NCBI GenBank assembly: GCA_028679325.1
Contig: JAJRBS010000171.1
Location: 1-48,777 of the forward strand
Reading direction: 5' to 3'
DNA length: 48,777 nt
From: Methanoregulaceae archaeon
GTDB taxonomy: Archaea; Halobacteriota; Methanomicrobia; Methanomicrobiales; Methanospirillaceae
The notes under the pieces: generated by a model
Seen by the model: only the letters and a program-made list of their open reading frames with translations
Told to the model about the DNA's origin: nothing
Databases searched by the model: none
Part shown: one piece after another, positions 32,625-40,488 of the stretch
Layout of the letters: the number at the start of each line of letters is the position of its first letter
Numbering within the stretch: the stretch's first letter is position 1
Position numbers and translations under genes: made by a program

Positions 32625-33074
32625 ATGGATCCCGTCATGATGCAGTTTCAGGATCTGGGAATGGGTCTGGTGCTTGGCCTGTCGGCCGCCGGATCGGCTG
32701 CTGGAGCAGGAGTTGCCGGGATGGCAGCGATTGGGGCATGGAAGAAGAAGTTCAGCCAGAATAAACCGGCATCGTTCATGCTCCTTGCTTTTGTCGGTGC
32801 ACCTCTCACCCAAACGATCTATGGCATGATCGTCATGAACAGGATGTATGAGATTACCGTTCAGGGACCGGCTCTCTGGGGTATTGGTGCTTTTTGCGGC
32901 TTTGCCATCGGGCTCTCCGCATACTTCCAGGGTAAATGTGCTGCCTGTGCCTGCGATGCGATGGAAGAGACGGGGAAGGGATTTGGAAACTACATGATCA
33001 TCCTGGGTATGACCGAGACCGTTGCCCTGCTGGTGATGGCTTTTACCCTGGGAATCCTTGGCAGGTTCGGGTAG
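32625..33074 (+). CDS. V-type ATPase rotor subunit K, two hairpins, predicted Na+ type
   Basis: A 149-residue proteolipid with four helices (two fused hairpins). Only the second hairpin keeps the ion-binding glutamate (E131 in GMTETVALL); the first has glutamine (Q63 in LTQTIYG). T62, Q63, Q102 (in YFQGK) and E131 line up with T64, Q65, Q110 and E139 that bind Na+ in Enterococcus hirae NtpK. One site per four helices is typical of ATP-driven pumps. The loop after Q102 has three close cysteines (C105, C108, C110), which is unusual. It ends the operon; no F, H or conventional C gene is present. Confidence 0.93.
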   Translation: MDPVMMQFQDLGMGLVLGLSAAGSAAGAGVAGMAAIGAWKKKFSQNKPASFMLLAFVGAPLTQTIYGMIVMNRMYEITVQGPALWGIGAFCGFAIGLSAYFQGKCAACACDAMEETGKGFGNYMIILGMTETVALLVMAFTLGILGRFG

Positions 33075-33153
33075 GGACAGATCCGCCTGGCCGGGGCAGG
33101 CTCTATCGGTTCCACCCCCGGTTTTGTCTGAAAATCTGAAGGGATCCCCTTAT

Positions 33154-34020
33154 TCATTCAGGTTTACGAATGATAATAACCGGGCGCATGGCGGTTGTCG
33201 CCACCATCTGTGCCGTGCTTCCGACCAGAAGTTCACGGAACCAGCCTTTGCCATGGGAACTCATCCAGATAACCGATACGTCCTCCTGATCGGCAATCCT
33301 CGCGATCTCGGAAGCCGGGTTCCCCGTGGAGACGAGGGTCCTCGCTTTAAAGCCCTTTGCTGAAAGGTTGTCCCGTATCTCTTCGATCCGGGCTCTGGCC
33401 TTTTCGACAGACTCGCGGATCTCATCATCAGACTCACCCCGGGAGACGACATGCATGAGGATGATATCGCCCATTCCCTTCGTCCTGACCAGGAGATCCA
33501 CTGCGCTGTCCGAGTAAGCGGAAAAGTCGACAGGGCAGAGAACCCGGTAAAGGATCATGGGGCAGAACTTCTCAAGGGTCCTTTCTCCCAACTCCTCGAT
33601 TATTTTGTGCCGCATGAAAAGGACGCTTGTTTTACTGCGGTGAAGAACTGCCGTGGATACACTGCCAAGAAGTACTCCCCCGACCAGGCTTTTTCCCCGT
33701 GCGCCGAGAACGATCAGGGAAACGCCACTCTCCTCCGCTGTTCTGATGATTGCCCCGGCTGTGTCCGAAGAGGTCGTAACGGCAGTCGTTACCCTGAAAT
33801 CCTGGCTGAGGCTTTCCAGGTACCTCCTCTCTTCCTTGAGCAGACCCTCCCCGTTTCCGAAGAATGCTTCTCCAATCTCCCCTCCGCCCCGGGGGGATCT
33901 CGCTGCTTCGATGACATGGAAGATGATGACCTCGCGGACGCCGGGGAAACCGGCAACGCAGTCGAGCGTCTTCCTGGCGTATTCTGAGAAATCGGTGGGG
34001 AACAGAATCTTCTCAAACAT
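33154..34020 (-). CDS. tandem universal stress protein (second copy)
   Basis: A 288-residue protein with two Usp domains (starting FEKILFPTDFS and YRVLCPVDFS). The first has a good ATP motif (GARGKSLVGGVLLGS); the second reads SSHGKGWFRELLVGS, where the first glycine is serine, so its ATP binding may be altered. The ATG at 34020 has AGGGAGT upstream. It is paralogous to the protein at 14528-15391 (shared layout and the ILMHVVSRGE / ILLHVVTRGE block). It is convergent with the second ATPase operon. Confidence 0.9.
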   Translation of the reverse strand: MFEKILFPTDFSEYARKTLDCVAGFPGVREVIIFHVIEAARSPRGGGEIGEAFFGNGEGLLKEERRYLESLSQDFRVTTAVTTSSDTAGAIIRTAEESGVSLIVLGARGKSLVGGVLLGSVSTAVLHRSKTSVLFMRHKIIEELGERTLEKFCPMILYRVLCPVDFSAYSDSAVDLLVRTKGMGDIILMHVVSRGESDDEIRESVEKARARIEEIRDNLSAKGFKARTLVSTGNPASEIARIADQEDVSVIWMSSHGKGWFRELLVGSTAQMVATTAMRPVIIIRKPE

Positions 34021-34152
34021 GTGTAACTCCCTGGGAAATATCCCGGACCCGGCCGCATCAGGCGGTATCGGGGCAGCAGACAATAGATATTATCTGCGAT
34101 ATTTAATGATATCCTGTTTTCCTGTCGCCTGTGAAACTTTTATTTCGTTCCG

Positions 34153-34167
34153 TGCTAACATGTAGCA
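34153..34167 (+). promoter_or_regulatory. palindromic operator candidate in the livGF promoter
   Basis: TGCTA-ACATG-TAGCA, a perfect 5-bp inverted repeat with 5-base spacer, lies between a TATA-like TTTTATTTC (34138-34146) and the livG start. The same half-sites with the same spacing occur in front of livK at 38864-38878. A shared regulator of both transporter units is inferred. Confidence 0.6.
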
Positions 34168-34189
34168 TAATTTATGGGAGTTGTCCCTG

Positions 34190-34918
34190 GTGCTCGAACT
34201 GAATAATGTGACCAAGAAATTCGGTGGCCTTGTCGCGGTCAACGGCGTCAGCCTGAAGGTCAGGGAACAGGAGATCCTCGGGCTGGTCGGACCGAACGGG
34301 GCTGGAAAAACAACCCTTTTCAACCTCATATCGGGGATCTATCGCCCTGACAAAGGATCGATCGAGTACCAGGGCCAGGATATATCGAAGCTCCCGATGG
34401 ACAAGATCTGCAGGCTGGGTATCGCCAAGACCTTCCAGCACACCCACTCCTTCCCCGGGATGACCGCCCGGGAGAGCGTCATGCTCGGGTCCCTGTTTGG
34501 TAACGGCCACCACACCACGATGGCAGAGGCGGCCTCGGAGGCATCCGGAATCCTGGCGCGGGTAGGATTTCCGAGTGAGAAGACCGATAAGCCCCTCTCC
34601 AGCCTGAACGTGATTGAACTCCGGAGGACCCAGCTGGCCCGGGCTCTTGCCTCCCGGCCAAAGGTCCTCCTTCTTGACGAACTGATGACCGGGCTCAACC
34701 CGAGCGAGGGGGCAGAGGCCATGGACCTGATCCGCGGCCTTCGCGACGACGGGATAACCATTGTCATCATCGAGCATGTCATGCGGGTCATCCTCGGGGT
34801 CTCGGATCGTGTGGTGGTCCTCGACAGGGGCGAGAAGATAGCAGACGGGAAGCCTGAAGACGTGGTGAGGGACCAGAAGGTCATCGACTCCTACCTTGGC
34901 GAAAGGTACGCATGCTGA
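34190..34918 (+). CDS. livG: branched-chain amino acid type ABC transporter ATP-binding protein
   Basis: A 242-residue ATPase with Walker A GPNGAGKTT, Walker B VLLLDEL (with LMTG following), and an H-loop in VIIEHVM; it powers uptake with LivF. The signature region reads LSSLNVIELRRTQLARAL, where the canonical LSxGxxR is degenerate (no LSGG), as in some LivG-type proteins. The GTG start at 34190 is preferred because GGGAG (34176-34180) sits 9 bases upstream; a TTG at 34181 would overlap the ribosome site. It overlaps livF by 7 bases. Confidence 0.9.
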   Translation: MLELNNVTKKFGGLVAVNGVSLKVREQEILGLVGPNGAGKTTLFNLISGIYRPDKGSIEYQGQDISKLPMDKICRLGIAKTFQHTHSFPGMTARESVMLGSLFGNGHHTTMAEAASEASGILARVGFPSEKTDKPLSSLNVIELRRTQLARALASRPKVLLLDELMTGLNPSEGAEAMDLIRGLRDDGITIVIIEHVMRVILGVSDRVVVLDRGEKIADGKPEDVVRDQKVIDSYLGERYAC

Positions 34919-35628
34919 CCGACAAGCCCCCCCTCCTTGATGTCAGCCGGCTGAACGTCTTTTATGCGAACCTCCAGGTGCTCTGGGACGTCTCTTTCTT
35001 TGTGAATGAGGGCGAGATAGTCACCCTGCTCGGAGCGAACGGGGCCGGGAAGACCACGCTTGTCCAAAGCATCTTCGGCCTTCTCCGGGAACGCCGGGGC
35101 ACGGTCCGGTTCCGCGGAGAGGAGATATCGCAGCTTCCTGCCTACGATGTGGTCAAGAAGGGACTCGCCCTCGTGCCTGAAAAAAGGGAACTCTTCCCGA
35201 AGATGACCGTACGGGAGAACCTGGAACTCGGCAGTTTTGCGAAGGTAGGGGGTGAGGCTGACTTCGAACGCGTCCTCTCCCTCTTCCCGGTCCTCGAAGA
35301 GCGGAAGGGCCAGCAGGCCGGCACCCTCTCCGGAGGTGAGCAGCAGATGCTGGCCATAGCCCGGGCTCTTATGGCGAATCCCTCCCTGATCGTGCTCGAT
35401 GAGCCCTCCCTCGGGCTTTCCCCGCTCTTTGTCACTACAGTACTCGACACCATGAAGAAGCTTAACAAGGATGGCCTCTCCATCCTCCTTGTCGAGCAGA
35501 ACGTCCAGCATGCCCTGGAGATCTCTGACCGGGGCTATATCCTCGAGAACGGCCGTGTCATACGGGAGGCCCCGGCAGCTGAACTGCTGTGCGACGACCA
35601 GGTCCGGGCCGCCTATCTCGGGCTATAA
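34912..35628 (+). CDS. livF: branched-chain amino acid type ABC transporter ATP-binding protein
   Basis: A 238-residue ATPase with Walker A GANGAGKTT, signature LSGGEQQMLAIARAL, Walker B LIVLDEPSLGLSP and H-loop switch (LLVEQNV, with Q in the usual LivF wording). It is coupled to livG. Its stop is only 9 bp from the stop of the convergent livM gene. Confidence 0.95.
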   Translation: MLTDKPPLLDVSRLNVFYANLQVLWDVSFFVNEGEIVTLLGANGAGKTTLVQSIFGLLRERRGTVRFRGEEISQLPAYDVVKKGLALVPEKRELFPKMTVRENLELGSFAKVGGEADFERVLSLFPVLEERKGQQAGTLSGGEQQMLAIARALMANPSLIVLDEPSLGLSPLFVTTVLDTMKKLNKDGLSILLVEQNVQHALEISDRGYILENGRVIREAPAAELLCDDQVRAAYLGL

Positions 35629-35637
35629 AAAAAGTTT

Positions 35638-36609
35638 TTATTTCTTCCTCTTATCCCTGTATTCCCTGATCCTATCCGGAAGAGAGATCAGTCCCTTCGG
35701 CAGGAAGATGATGATCAGGATGAGCAGAAGCCCGATGATGATGAACCTGCCATAGGTCAGGCCGAAGGTCTGGAGCCCGTCCCATACGATGGTGATGGCA
35801 ATGGTCCCGACAACCGGGCCGGAGAGGGTCATCAGACCTCCCGATATCGAGTAGATGATCGGCCAGAACGAGATATCGACCCCGAAAATCTCGGGGGTAA
35901 TATACCCGAGGTGATGCACCTCAAGCGCACCGGCCACGCCCGAGAAATAAGCGCTCACCAGGAAGGCGAAGAGGCGGTACTTCACGGGGTTAATGCCTGC
36001 AGCTCTGGCCTCGAGCTCGTTCTCCCTGATGGCCGCGAAAGCAAGCCCGGTCTTTGAGCGGAGGATGAGCCAGAATATGACGATTACCATGACCCCGATA
36101 ACCAGGATGGCATAGTATTCGATCAGGAGGTTAGTCCCTCCTCCTCCCGGCATAAGGCGGGCAGCGGCGATCCCGTCCCACCCGCCGGTGATGCCCGAGA
36201 ACTGACGGCTTACGACCAGGGTCTGGATGATGATGGCAAAGCCGAAGGTGACCATGGCAAGGAACCACTCCTTCAGCCGGACACAGATGGCTCCTATGAA
36301 GAGGCCGGCAAGGGCTGCGGCACCGGCCCCGATGAACACCGCCGCAAATGGCGGCAGGCTCAGCCAGCTGGCGATAAGGGCCGAGCCATATCCCCCGAGG
36401 CCGAAGAAGGCGGCGTGACCGAGCGATCCCTGGCCGGTATAGGTGAGGAAGTTCCATGCCGAGGAGTAGATGATGAAGATCAGCATGAGGATGAGGACCG
36501 TCAACAGATAGGGGTTCAGCCCGACGATCAACGGGACAAGGCCGGCAACAATAAGCATCAACACGAGACCATAGTCCCGCACCTTTGGGGACATCAGGAA
36601 CTCCTTCAT
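35638..36609 (-). CDS. livM: branched-chain amino acid type ABC transporter permease
   Basis: A 323-residue integral membrane permease with 8-10 helices; the SAWNFLTYTGQGSLGHAAFFGLGGY segment and the EAA-like loop FAAIRENELEARAAGINPVKYRLFAF mark the LivM family. ATG 36609 overlaps the livH stop (ATGA). Last gene of livKHM. Confidence 0.94.
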   Translation of the reverse strand: MKEFLMSPKVRDYGLVLMLIVAGLVPLIVGLNPYLLTVLILMLIFIIYSSAWNFLTYTGQGSLGHAAFFGLGGYGSALIASWLSLPPFAAVFIGAGAAALAGLFIGAICVRLKEWFLAMVTFGFAIIIQTLVVSRQFSGITGGWDGIAAARLMPGGGGTNLLIEYYAILVIGVMVIVIFWLILRSKTGLAFAAIRENELEARAAGINPVKYRLFAFLVSAYFSGVAGALEVHHLGYITPEIFGVDISFWPIIYSISGGLMTLSGPVVGTIAITIVWDGLQTFGLTYGRFIIIGLLLILIIIFLPKGLISLPDRIREYRDKRKK

Positions 36610-37487
36610 TCTGCCGACTCCCCGAACAGCCCGGTAGGCTTGAAGATGAGCACAACGATCAGGATCAGGAAAGATATGGCGTCCTTCCATGCCCCGCCGA
36701 TAGTGAAGATGGCGAAGTTCTCTGCCAGCCCGAGGATGATCCCTCCGACGATCGCTCCCGGGATGCTCCCGAGGCCGCCGATGATGATGATGGCGAAGGC
36801 CTTGACCGCCGGGATCGAGCCCATATAGGGGGTGAAGACCTGTCCGCTCACCACCCAGAGGGTCCCCGCTGCCCCGGCCAGGCCGGCACCGATCCCGAAA
36901 CTGATCATGTCCATCTTCTCGACGTTAATCCCCATGAGCATGGCCCCTTTCCGGTTCTGGCTCGTGGCCCGCATGGCTTTTCCAAGGCGCGTCTTCCGGA
37001 GAAAGAGGTACAGGCCGATAAGGATGAGGATAGTGGTGATGATAATGATCAGGTAGTCCAGCGGGAGGTTGACACCGAAGACAGAGATGGTGATGGACTC
37101 GAAGGGGCTGTGGATGATCCGGTACTCGTCTGTCCATATCACTGCGGCAGCGTTCTGGATGAGGTAGATCAGGCCGATCGAGATGAATATCTCGTTCAAT
37201 TTACCTGTCCCGAGGATTGGCCTGAAACAGAGCCTCTCGATGGTCACGCCGATGAGAATAAGGATCGGTACGGAGGCGACGAGGAGGACATAGGGGTTGA
37301 ACCCCGATATGGCATAGAAGGTGAAGGTGACGTAGGCCCCGAGCATCAGGAACTCGCCGTGGGCGAAGTTCACCACCTTCATGACTCCGAAGATGAGGTT
37401 TAAGCCGATAGCCAGGAGGATGTAAATGCACCCGGCGTAGAGACCCCAGATTCCCACCTGGAGTACGATGTCGAGTCCTCCCGTCAT
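36606..37487 (-). CDS. livH: branched-chain amino acid type ABC transporter permease
   Basis: A 293-residue permease with about 8 helices. LNLIFGVMKVVNFAHGEFLMLGAY near the N-terminus and KAMRATSQNRKGAMLMGIN (EAA-like loop) are typical of LivH. It follows livK by 39 bp and is coupled to livM. Confidence 0.95.
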   Translation of the reverse strand: MTGGLDIVLQVGIWGLYAGCIYILLAIGLNLIFGVMKVVNFAHGEFLMLGAYVTFTFYAISGFNPYVLLVASVPILILIGVTIERLCFRPILGTGKLNEIFISIGLIYLIQNAAAVIWTDEYRIIHSPFESITISVFGVNLPLDYLIIIITTILILIGLYLFLRKTRLGKAMRATSQNRKGAMLMGINVEKMDMISFGIGAGLAGAAGTLWVVSGQVFTPYMGSIPAVKAFAIIIIGGLGSIPGAIVGGIILGLAENFAIFTIGGAWKDAISFLILIVVLIFKPTGLFGESAE

Positions 37488-37526
37488 GCTTAAGAATCTA
37501 CCTCAACCGATAAAAGAATGGATGTT

Positions 37527-38846
37527 CTATTCCTGACCGGGCTTAAACCAGTCGGGAATGACAAAATCTGTTTCCTTCAGTTTTGCCGGCCAGACAATGA
37601 CCGGCCGGGTTTCCTTGGCCGTCTCGTTCCAGATGAGCTGTTCCATGTACAGGTCGAACTTGCTCTCCCGGAAGTCGGGGGTGAAGGAGATGGTCTCGTT
37701 CTTCATGGCCTCGACCATCTGGGGCATGGTAGTGCCGCCGATGGCTTCGTTAACCCTGGTCTTATTGAGCGAGCCAGCATCCTCGACAGCATTGGCCCCG
37801 ATATAGACCGCTTCGTAGGTCGCGGCACCCATCATACCCGGGAAGCCTCCCCACTTCTTGTCGAAATCGCTCATGAACTTGTTTACCGACTGCTCGATCG
37901 GTCCGCTGGGGACGGCGTACGGGCTGAACCTGCTCTGGATGATGGAATATTCGCCGTACCTGCCTATTCCGCTGTAATAATCGGGGTCATCGTTGCACTC
38001 GACGGCGATGAAGATCTTGTCCAGGCCCACGTCGCGGCGTGCCTGGGTCACGAGCGCGGTCTGTTCATTCAGGAAGGCCGCAACGTAGACGACATCGGGA
38101 TCGGCATTCTTGACCGAGGTGAGAACGGTTCTGAAGTCGCTCTCTCCCATCTTGAAGGCGTCCTCGGAGATCACGTTAATGTTGAGGTTCGAGGCCGCAA
38201 TGGTCTTCTTGATGGCATCGAGTTGTCCCTTCCCGTAGGGGCTGTCCTGGTAGATGACCGAGAGCCTGAGAGGGCGGTCGGAAGGGAACCCGAATTTGGC
38301 GTTGATGGCCGGGCGGATGGTGTCATCGATGAAGAGGGTGGTCTGCCCGCCGGAATCGTCCGTGGTCGGGGCATGGTGGAAGACGGTATCTGTTTTAACA
38401 TCGGTCCTGTGTGTGATGATAGGGCTCGAGGCACCGGAGACGATATACGGCACGCTGTAATCCGCAACAGTGGACTCGTGGGCCGATACCACGGCGCTTG
38501 AGAACCCTCCCACCAGGAGATCGACATTGTCCTGGGTGATCAGCTTCGAGACAGCCTTCTGGCCTCCCTCGCGGGTGGATTCATCGTCACCCTGGACAAG
38601 TTCTATGGTAACGTTCTTCCCGAGTTCCTTGACATAGACTCCTCCGGCAGCGTTAATCTCATCGGCGGCGAGAACCGCTGACTGCCAGACATCCTTGCCG
38701 GTGGTGCTGGCTGGCCCTGTCATGGACGCTACCACCCCTATCTTCAGCTTCTGGGGTGAGCCCACAGCTGCCTGATTTTCTGTGCACCCGGCGAACAATA
38801 CGAGTCCGATAAAGAGGACCGCTAGGATAACAAATACCCGCTTCAT
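37527..38846 (-). CDS. livK: branched-chain amino acid type ABC transporter substrate-binding lipoprotein
   Basis: A 439-residue binding protein with a lipoprotein signal (hydrophobic run to LFAGC, lipid-anchored Cys at 21), then the periplasmic-binding-protein type I fold (LKIGVVASMTGPASTTGKDV...AADEINAAGGV). Family members bind branched-chain amino acids, amides, urea or other small solutes; substrate cannot be set from sequence. ATG 38846 has AGGAG 5-6 bases upstream, and a palindrome overlaps the likely TATA box. Confidence 0.94.
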   Translation of the reverse strand: MKRVFVILAVLFIGLVLFAGCTENQAAVGSPQKLKIGVVASMTGPASTTGKDVWQSAVLAADEINAAGGVYVKELGKNVTIELVQGDDESTREGGQKAVSKLITQDNVDLLVGGFSSAVVSAHESTVADYSVPYIVSGASSPIITHRTDVKTDTVFHHAPTTDDSGGQTTLFIDDTIRPAINAKFGFPSDRPLRLSVIYQDSPYGKGQLDAIKKTIAASNLNINVISEDAFKMGESDFRTVLTSVKNADPDVVYVAAFLNEQTALVTQARRDVGLDKIFIAVECNDDPDYYSGIGRYGEYSIIQSRFSPYAVPSGPIEQSVNKFMSDFDKKWGGFPGMMGAATYEAVYIGANAVEDAGSLNKTRVNEAIGGTTMPQMVEAMKNETISFTPDFRESKFDLYMEQLIWNETAKETRPVIVWPAKLKETDFVIPDWFKPGQE

Positions 38847-38863
38847 GCTACTCCTGCCAAGTA

Positions 38864-38878
38864 TGCTATGTTATAGCA
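38864..38878 (-). promoter_or_regulatory. palindromic operator candidate in the livKHM promoter
   Basis: TGCTA-TGTTA-TAGCA (with matching flanking A/T giving 6-bp arms) lies 18-32 bp before the livK start and includes a CTATAAC stretch that may be the TATA box. It has the same half-sites and spacing as the element before livG. Binding here would block or position the basal factors. Confidence 0.6.
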
Positions 38879-39140
38879 TGACAAAATTGGAGAGCGAGAG
38901 ACATAAAGATTGTTATTTGACTGATGACAGGAGGAATTCATAATTTGAGGCCGTATAGCCATAATGGGAAAGCCGGTGACCGGGCGGTAGGGACAGTTGC
39001 CATCTGGCTGGATTCATGACCGATCCGCGCGTTTGGTGTCCAGCTGGCTAATGACAGGATATAATTACAAAGAAAATGGTTAATAATTTATACATGTTCT
39101 CCTTATTGGAATAAGCCTCAGAAGGAACAGAGCTGGGCAT

Positions 39141-39416
39141 ACCTGCGGCATGCTGGTGAACCCGGAGATCGAAACGGCAGAAGATCCCGGGTGACAAGGA
39201 CATCACCTGCCGGGCCGAACAAATGTTTGAGAGACGATGCCGGATTCGGAATGAACCTGCCGGTCAAAACGGCTGACAATCGACAGGTGACAGAGACATT
39301 CCCTGACCGGGGCCGGACAGACGCCAAGAAACATGATGCCGTGCTTCCGGCAACCTGTTGATCAAAACGGCGGAAGATCAACGGTGAAAAAGACGCGGAA
39401 GCGTGGGGCCGACCTG
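39141..39416. repeat. three degenerate ~97-bp tandem repeats
   Basis: The core GATCGAAACGG / GGTCAAAACGG / GATCAAAACGG recurs at 39167, 39262 and 39360 (spacing 95 and 98). Each core is followed by C-x-GAAGATC-like and GGTGAC-A-x-GACAT-like blocks, and copies two and three are preceded by GATGCCG (39236 and 39335). The period is not a fixed multiple of three, so a protein repeat is unlikely. Confidence 0.7.
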
Positions 39417-39710
39417 AGTTCCTGGTGTGATCTCCTCTGGGGCAACTTCCTTCTCGCCGTTCTTACTTCTGTTTAATCCTCTCTTATCCCCGGTCACTCT
39501 CATCAGATCAGGGAAGGGGAGCTCTGACTCTCCTGCTTTTCTCTTTAGGATGGATGTCCTGCTCCGCTCCAGTCGGAGGATCATCAGTGCAGGGGGCGAT
39601 GATTCGCGTGAACCTGCAAGGATAAAGAATGAGCGGGAATACGGTTGGGAGATAGAACGAAAGGGAACGTCAGCAGGAGAATCAAGGTGGCATCATCAGG
39701 AGGTCTCGGC

Positions 39711-39730
39711 CCTGCCCGATTGCGGGCAGG
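39711..39730. repeat. perfect GC-rich hairpin
   Basis: CCTGCCCG, loop ATTG, CGGGCAGG: eight perfect base pairs with a four-base loop. No T run follows, so it is probably an RNA structure or protein site rather than a terminator. Confidence 0.6.
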
Positions 39731-39843
39731 ACGTCAACCCTTGGACTGAACGTTCATTCGGTGACTTAGTTGGACACTAATACACCTGCTATAGAATAGA
39801 TACAAATGATTATTAAACCTTTTGGATTTTTCCGACTCAAAAG

Positions 39844-39865
39844 AGGGTACATACCCTTTTTTTTT
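39844..39865 (+). terminator. hairpin plus T9 terminator
   Basis: AGGGTA-CA-TACCCT (39844-39857) is followed by a run of nine T ending at 39865. On the plus strand this is a textbook intrinsic-terminator layout, yet no plus-strand protein gene precedes it; on the minus strand only a weak CTTTT follows. Confidence 0.6.
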
Positions 39866-40003
39866 GACCCGATGCTCATTTCATGGGCAATACAGGATTT
39901 TCCTTGAAAAAGAGCTGCATAGTGACCCAGATGATGTCGAAAAGATAGAGGAAAGATCGGGGGATCCTTGCGGCTCAATCTGCGACTGACTACCATTACC
40001 CGT

Positions 40004-40372
40004 TCACTGGTGGAGGATGAATCCTTCTGAGATCAGGTCTGCAAGCCAGCGGTCGAGCTGCTGCGCGAGATCATTCTTGGTCTTCAGGTCGACCTTCCCT
40101 GGTCCGGGATAGACCTCTCTTCTTCCCGACCGGTCCTGGAGGCAGAGCGGCTCTGCGATCCTCTTCTCATGGAACACCCTGATCTCTATGTCAGGGTCAG
40201 CCACAACATTTCCATCGATAACAGGGTTCTGGGAAAGGGCGTAAACCGAATCTTCCAGCTTATCGATACAGAGCGCTGTGTACGGTGGTTTCTCGATCAC
40301 TGCGTACTGCCTGACCGAAAAAATACCCATACGATCCATTTTCTCGTAGACAGCGTGGTAGATGTCCCCCAT
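40004..40372 (-). CDS. small DUF1249-like (YqiB-like) protein
   Basis: A 122-residue soluble protein. The layout IEIRVFHEKRIAEPL...KNDLAQQLDRWLADLISEGF resembles, from memory, the bacterial YqiB/DUF1249 family (VRLYHDAMVAEV ... HQINQFLADWLRYCL), whose function is unknown. The ATG at 40372 has GAGAGGAT upstream, and a TATA-like ATTTATGG near 40407-40414 fits as promoter. It is divergent from the acyl-CoA synthetase gene (116 bp between starts). Assignment is by pattern only. Confidence 0.7.
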   Translation of the reverse strand: MGDIYHAVYEKMDRMGIFSVRQYAVIEKPPYTALCIDKLEDSVYALSQNPVIDGNVVADPDIEIRVFHEKRIAEPLCLQDRSGRREVYPGPGKVDLKTKNDLAQQLDRWLADLISEGFILHQ

Positions 40373-40488
40373 GGATATCCTCTCTAGCGGGTACCGAGAA
40401 TACCCATAAATCTTGCCCTGCCGGCCGGCCGGATAAAAACCGAAGATATTTCACCGAAGGGAAAAAAAAATAGTGCTGCGTTATTTCC

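Larger units (their letters stand above)
38881..40003. other. 1.1-kb region without a supported protein gene; possible non-coding transcript
   Basis: No reading frame shows a recognisable domain. In order it holds an AT-rich stretch with TATA-like boxes (GATATAATTA at 39058, AATTTATACAT at 39085-39095), three ~97-bp degenerate repeats (39141-39416), a perfect 8-bp hairpin (39711-39730) and a hairpin followed by nine T (39844-39865). The order box, repeats, hairpin, terminator on one strand suggests a plus-strand non-coding RNA of roughly 39120-39865. Confidence 0.45.

Noticed and set aside
36585..37403. 272-codon plus-strand frame rich in Asp/Glu
   Set aside because: Antisense to livH; the acidic bias is the complement of hydrophobic codons.
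39141..39416. CRISPR array
   Set aside because: The repeats are ~97 bp, degenerate and lack the short identical repeat / unique spacer pattern; no cas gene nearby.
39427..39780. 117-codon plus-strand frame in the 39-kb locus
   Set aside because: Low-complexity start, no ribosome site, no domain, and it spans a perfect hairpin; more likely part of a non-coding region.
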